The notes below the pieces were generated by a model. That model saw nothing but the letters and a program-made list of their open reading frames with translations, was not told where the DNA came from and searched no databases. From Lethocerus indicus (taxonomy: Eukaryota > Arthropoda > Insecta > Hemiptera > Belostomatidae): a stretch of 64,000 nucleotides of DNA. The stretch lies in the NCBI GenBank assembly GCA_019843655.1, contig JACDQD010000002.1:13663154-13727153 (forward strand). The letters run 5' to 3'. The translations under genes and the position numbers were made by a program. Positions within the stretch are counted from its first letter, which is position 1, and every line of letters starts with the position of its first letter. Positions 61,641 to 64,000 of the stretch are shown piece after piece.

Positions 61641-62039
61641 TCTGGTCCTCAACCTCTACCTAGGTGGACCCCAAAGTAACGAGAGTCATAGTTCGATACG
61701 ATATAACTGAAACGCGATTTCAAATCTCGAGACTCAATTGAGTACCTGTAATTTCTTTTGATTTTGGGATTTGACAAGCAATATCCCAAAAAGAAGAATG
61801 CACTTCTTTTCGCCTCCACCTCGGCCACGCCTTTCCATGAAACTCAGTAGAAACTTTAGTACTATTACCACAACTGCTCCATGATGCTTCATCGGCAGCC
61901 GCTATGATTGTCAGTTTATTAATGACGGTGGTAGGCCCCACAAACATGCATAACTTAATAAAATTAAAATGATATAAATCTTAAAATTTAACTAAGATAA
62001 TGATGTTTATGAGTAGAATTAAATTGGCCAATTTACTGC

Positions 62040-62660
62040 AAATAAGCTCATATTTGTTTCACGCTTAGGATCTGGCTCGATCGGTAACGACTTTACGACT
62101 CGGACGGAGGACAAGCCCAGTATATCACCCGGTCGAATTCGGCCGATAAATTGCGGTTCCCGTTTGAGGCGACCGCTACCCGAATATATTGTAAATATAA
62201 CGGCACATGCCCAACGGTGTGTCGAAAACCCGATACTCTCCTCTGTGAATTCGGACCGTTTCCGGCTTGATGTATGTCGTCGGGTATCGGATTTCCACGA
62301 GGCCCCGATCGCCCCGGGAATAAAAGCCGAGGGAAGGCAATCAGTCAAGCGGTACGTCGCCGATACACGCTCCGGTCCCGATTCCGTTTTCGTGGGGGGG
62401 TTTCCTTCCTAAATTGGGACCTCGCTCCTCGTATATTTCGGGGCCGGGTTTTAATCGACCCCACGGGTCTCGAAGATCTCGGTTTTCGATAACTCCGCTG
62501 AGAGAGAGAGAAAGAGCGAGAGGGAGGTAGGAGAGGTGGTGTTTGTGTCCCGGCACTCGCCAACCCCTCCTCCACCTCACGGCCTCACAATATATCAGCA
62601 CCCGCTACCCGAGATTTAGGCCTCCCCCGTCCGCCTACAAATGGATGTGCGCCCCTAACA
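62040..62660. other. CpG-rich block with GA tract
   Basis: GC- and CpG-rich, open in several frames on both strands (62019-62601) with no domain. A GA-rich tract (62500-62535) sits inside it. The mutual overlap of long frames on both strands points to stop-poor composition. Confidence 0.5.
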
Positions 62661-64000
62661 ATGCGACTCTTTCGTCACACCGTTCCCGGATATTCTGCGA
62701 TTCATCACCAACCGCCTCCGACAACACTCACCAATATTCTACACTCTCCCAAATGCATTAGATTGACAATAATTCGTGTCCCGATAGAAATACAGTGTTG
62801 TACTGCCCCATTTTTCACAAGCTCTGTGCTGATGGGTATTAGTTTATATTTTATTACTCCCTTAACCCTCTATGGGCCGAATTTTTATTTTACAACATAC
62901 ATTTGCATACATTACATTTGTTTACATGCAAATGAAAAAAAAAATGATATTGGTTGTCTTGACAACTTTATAGGATTAAGATGTATGCGCCATCCCACGA
63001 AAAAAGCTATAATTATTTGGTAAAATCTCGATAAATTTAAATGTGATCTGAAAGTTACAAGGGCCCATAGTGGGTTAAATATTTCCCTATGAGAATAATT
63101 CCAGCCTCAGAATTTAGTCCACCGAAGAACTTTCCAGTAAATAATTACTGCTTGTTTTGTCCCATACTCGAAAAAATACACAATTAATGCGTCCATTTAA
63201 TTTTTTCTAATATTATTATGAATAGAAAGTGCGTTAAAATGATGATGCTTAGACACAATAACAAGAATGTACATAATGAAACATCCCATTACGGAGTTAT
63301 TTAATATAAGCCAATAGTGTACGGCCAGGTTAGTAACCAGTAGCATAGTAGTGGGCCATTATAGTGTAAAGGACCGCTCGCACAAAGAACATAACATGCA
63401 CTGAAAGTCATTAGTGCCGGCTAATTAAAACGCCGTATTGAACCCGTGCCGAGACTCGGATACAATAATAAGAAGAAGATGAAGGCCCGGAGTGAACCAA
63501 GTAGCGGTGTACAAGACAAATATTGACTGATTATCCGAACCGTTAATTTACATTGTCATCTCCGCCCGCTTTCACTTCTACAACGGGGGGCCGAGTCACA
63601 TCCTGTTTTATCGGAATAAGGCTATCGAGTCCGATTCATTAGCATTCATTAACCAATCAGTGTCCTAGAGATGCCCTCCTCTAGTGATATCGCATCTTGA
63701 ATTAAAACGGAACATCTCTGAAGCAGCTCATCGCTCGTTCAAAATACAACTTAATCAAATCAGTTTAATTTTGTCACACATGTTTCGAAGGAGGAAATAT
63801 GTCATTAATTATAGGTAAGCATTATATCCGTTTGATTAATTAAGTTTGGGATTATTCGATGGAAATCGTGAGATTTCAATAAAAATTTAGTATATAATTT
63901 CAAATTGCTTCGCTCTTAAAATATTAAGAATATTTATTGGGTATTTTATTGAATGCGTATGAGGTCCTGACACCTCGTATACATGACACAGAATAACATT
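62660..64000. other. AT-rich non-coding stretch
   Basis: A 120-codon frame at 62661-63023 starts at an ATG in the preceding block but has no recognisable domain; its C-terminal part is Tyr/Ile-rich, as expected from AT-rich DNA. No other feature is supported to the end of the window. Confidence 0.5.

Noticed and set aside
1..64000. Bacterial, phage or plasmid origin
   Set aside because: Coding density is near zero, with abundant microsatellites and no ribosome-binding-site or operon pattern.

Overview
This 64 kb window reads as eukaryotic, mostly non-coding DNA. It has no tiled open reading frames, operon-like spacing, ribosome-binding sites, rRNA, recognisable tRNA, CRISPR array or insertion sequence. 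The longest frames with a real ATG are about 145 codons, in moderately AT-rich DNA where stop codons are frequent. I recognised no protein family in any frame. Microsatellites (AG, TA, CCT, TTA, CGC, AGAT), mononucleotide tracts and purine tracts are typical of animal nuclear DNA. CpG is plentiful and short CpG-rich blocks alternate with AT-rich stretches. That fits an insect better than a vertebrate, and a hymenopteran-like genome is possible, but no gene anchors the taxonomy, so this is inference.

Layout. 1-19 kb is AT-rich with small GC-rich patches; a GA repeat, a TATA/initiator pair and a 105-codon frame lie together near 3 kb. 19-30 kb is the most GC- and CpG-rich part, with G-quadruplex-capable tracts, a cluster of CAGGTG E-boxes (24.0-27.6 kb), a CCT repeat and a G17 tract. 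30-43 kb is mainly AT-rich and carries several perfect palindromes and hairpins. 43-53 kb alternates CpG-rich blocks with AT-rich DNA, holds a duplicated 20-base TAATTA-type element, and ends in a promoter-like CpG block near 52.3 kb. 53-64 kb contains a 48-bp TA repeat, the longest ATG frame (56.2 kb) and, at 60.7-60.9 kb, the best candidate for a 5' exon: a 15-codon upstream ORF followed three bases later by an ATG in good context.

The likeliest reading is a large intergenic or intronic interval of a developmental locus, with interspersed regulatory elements and perhaps one or two short non-coding-leader or first exons. I found no convincing new multi-gene system. The most checkable leads are the 60.7 kb candidate exon, the CAGGTG cluster, the duplicated TAATTA element and the GNRA-type hairpins.
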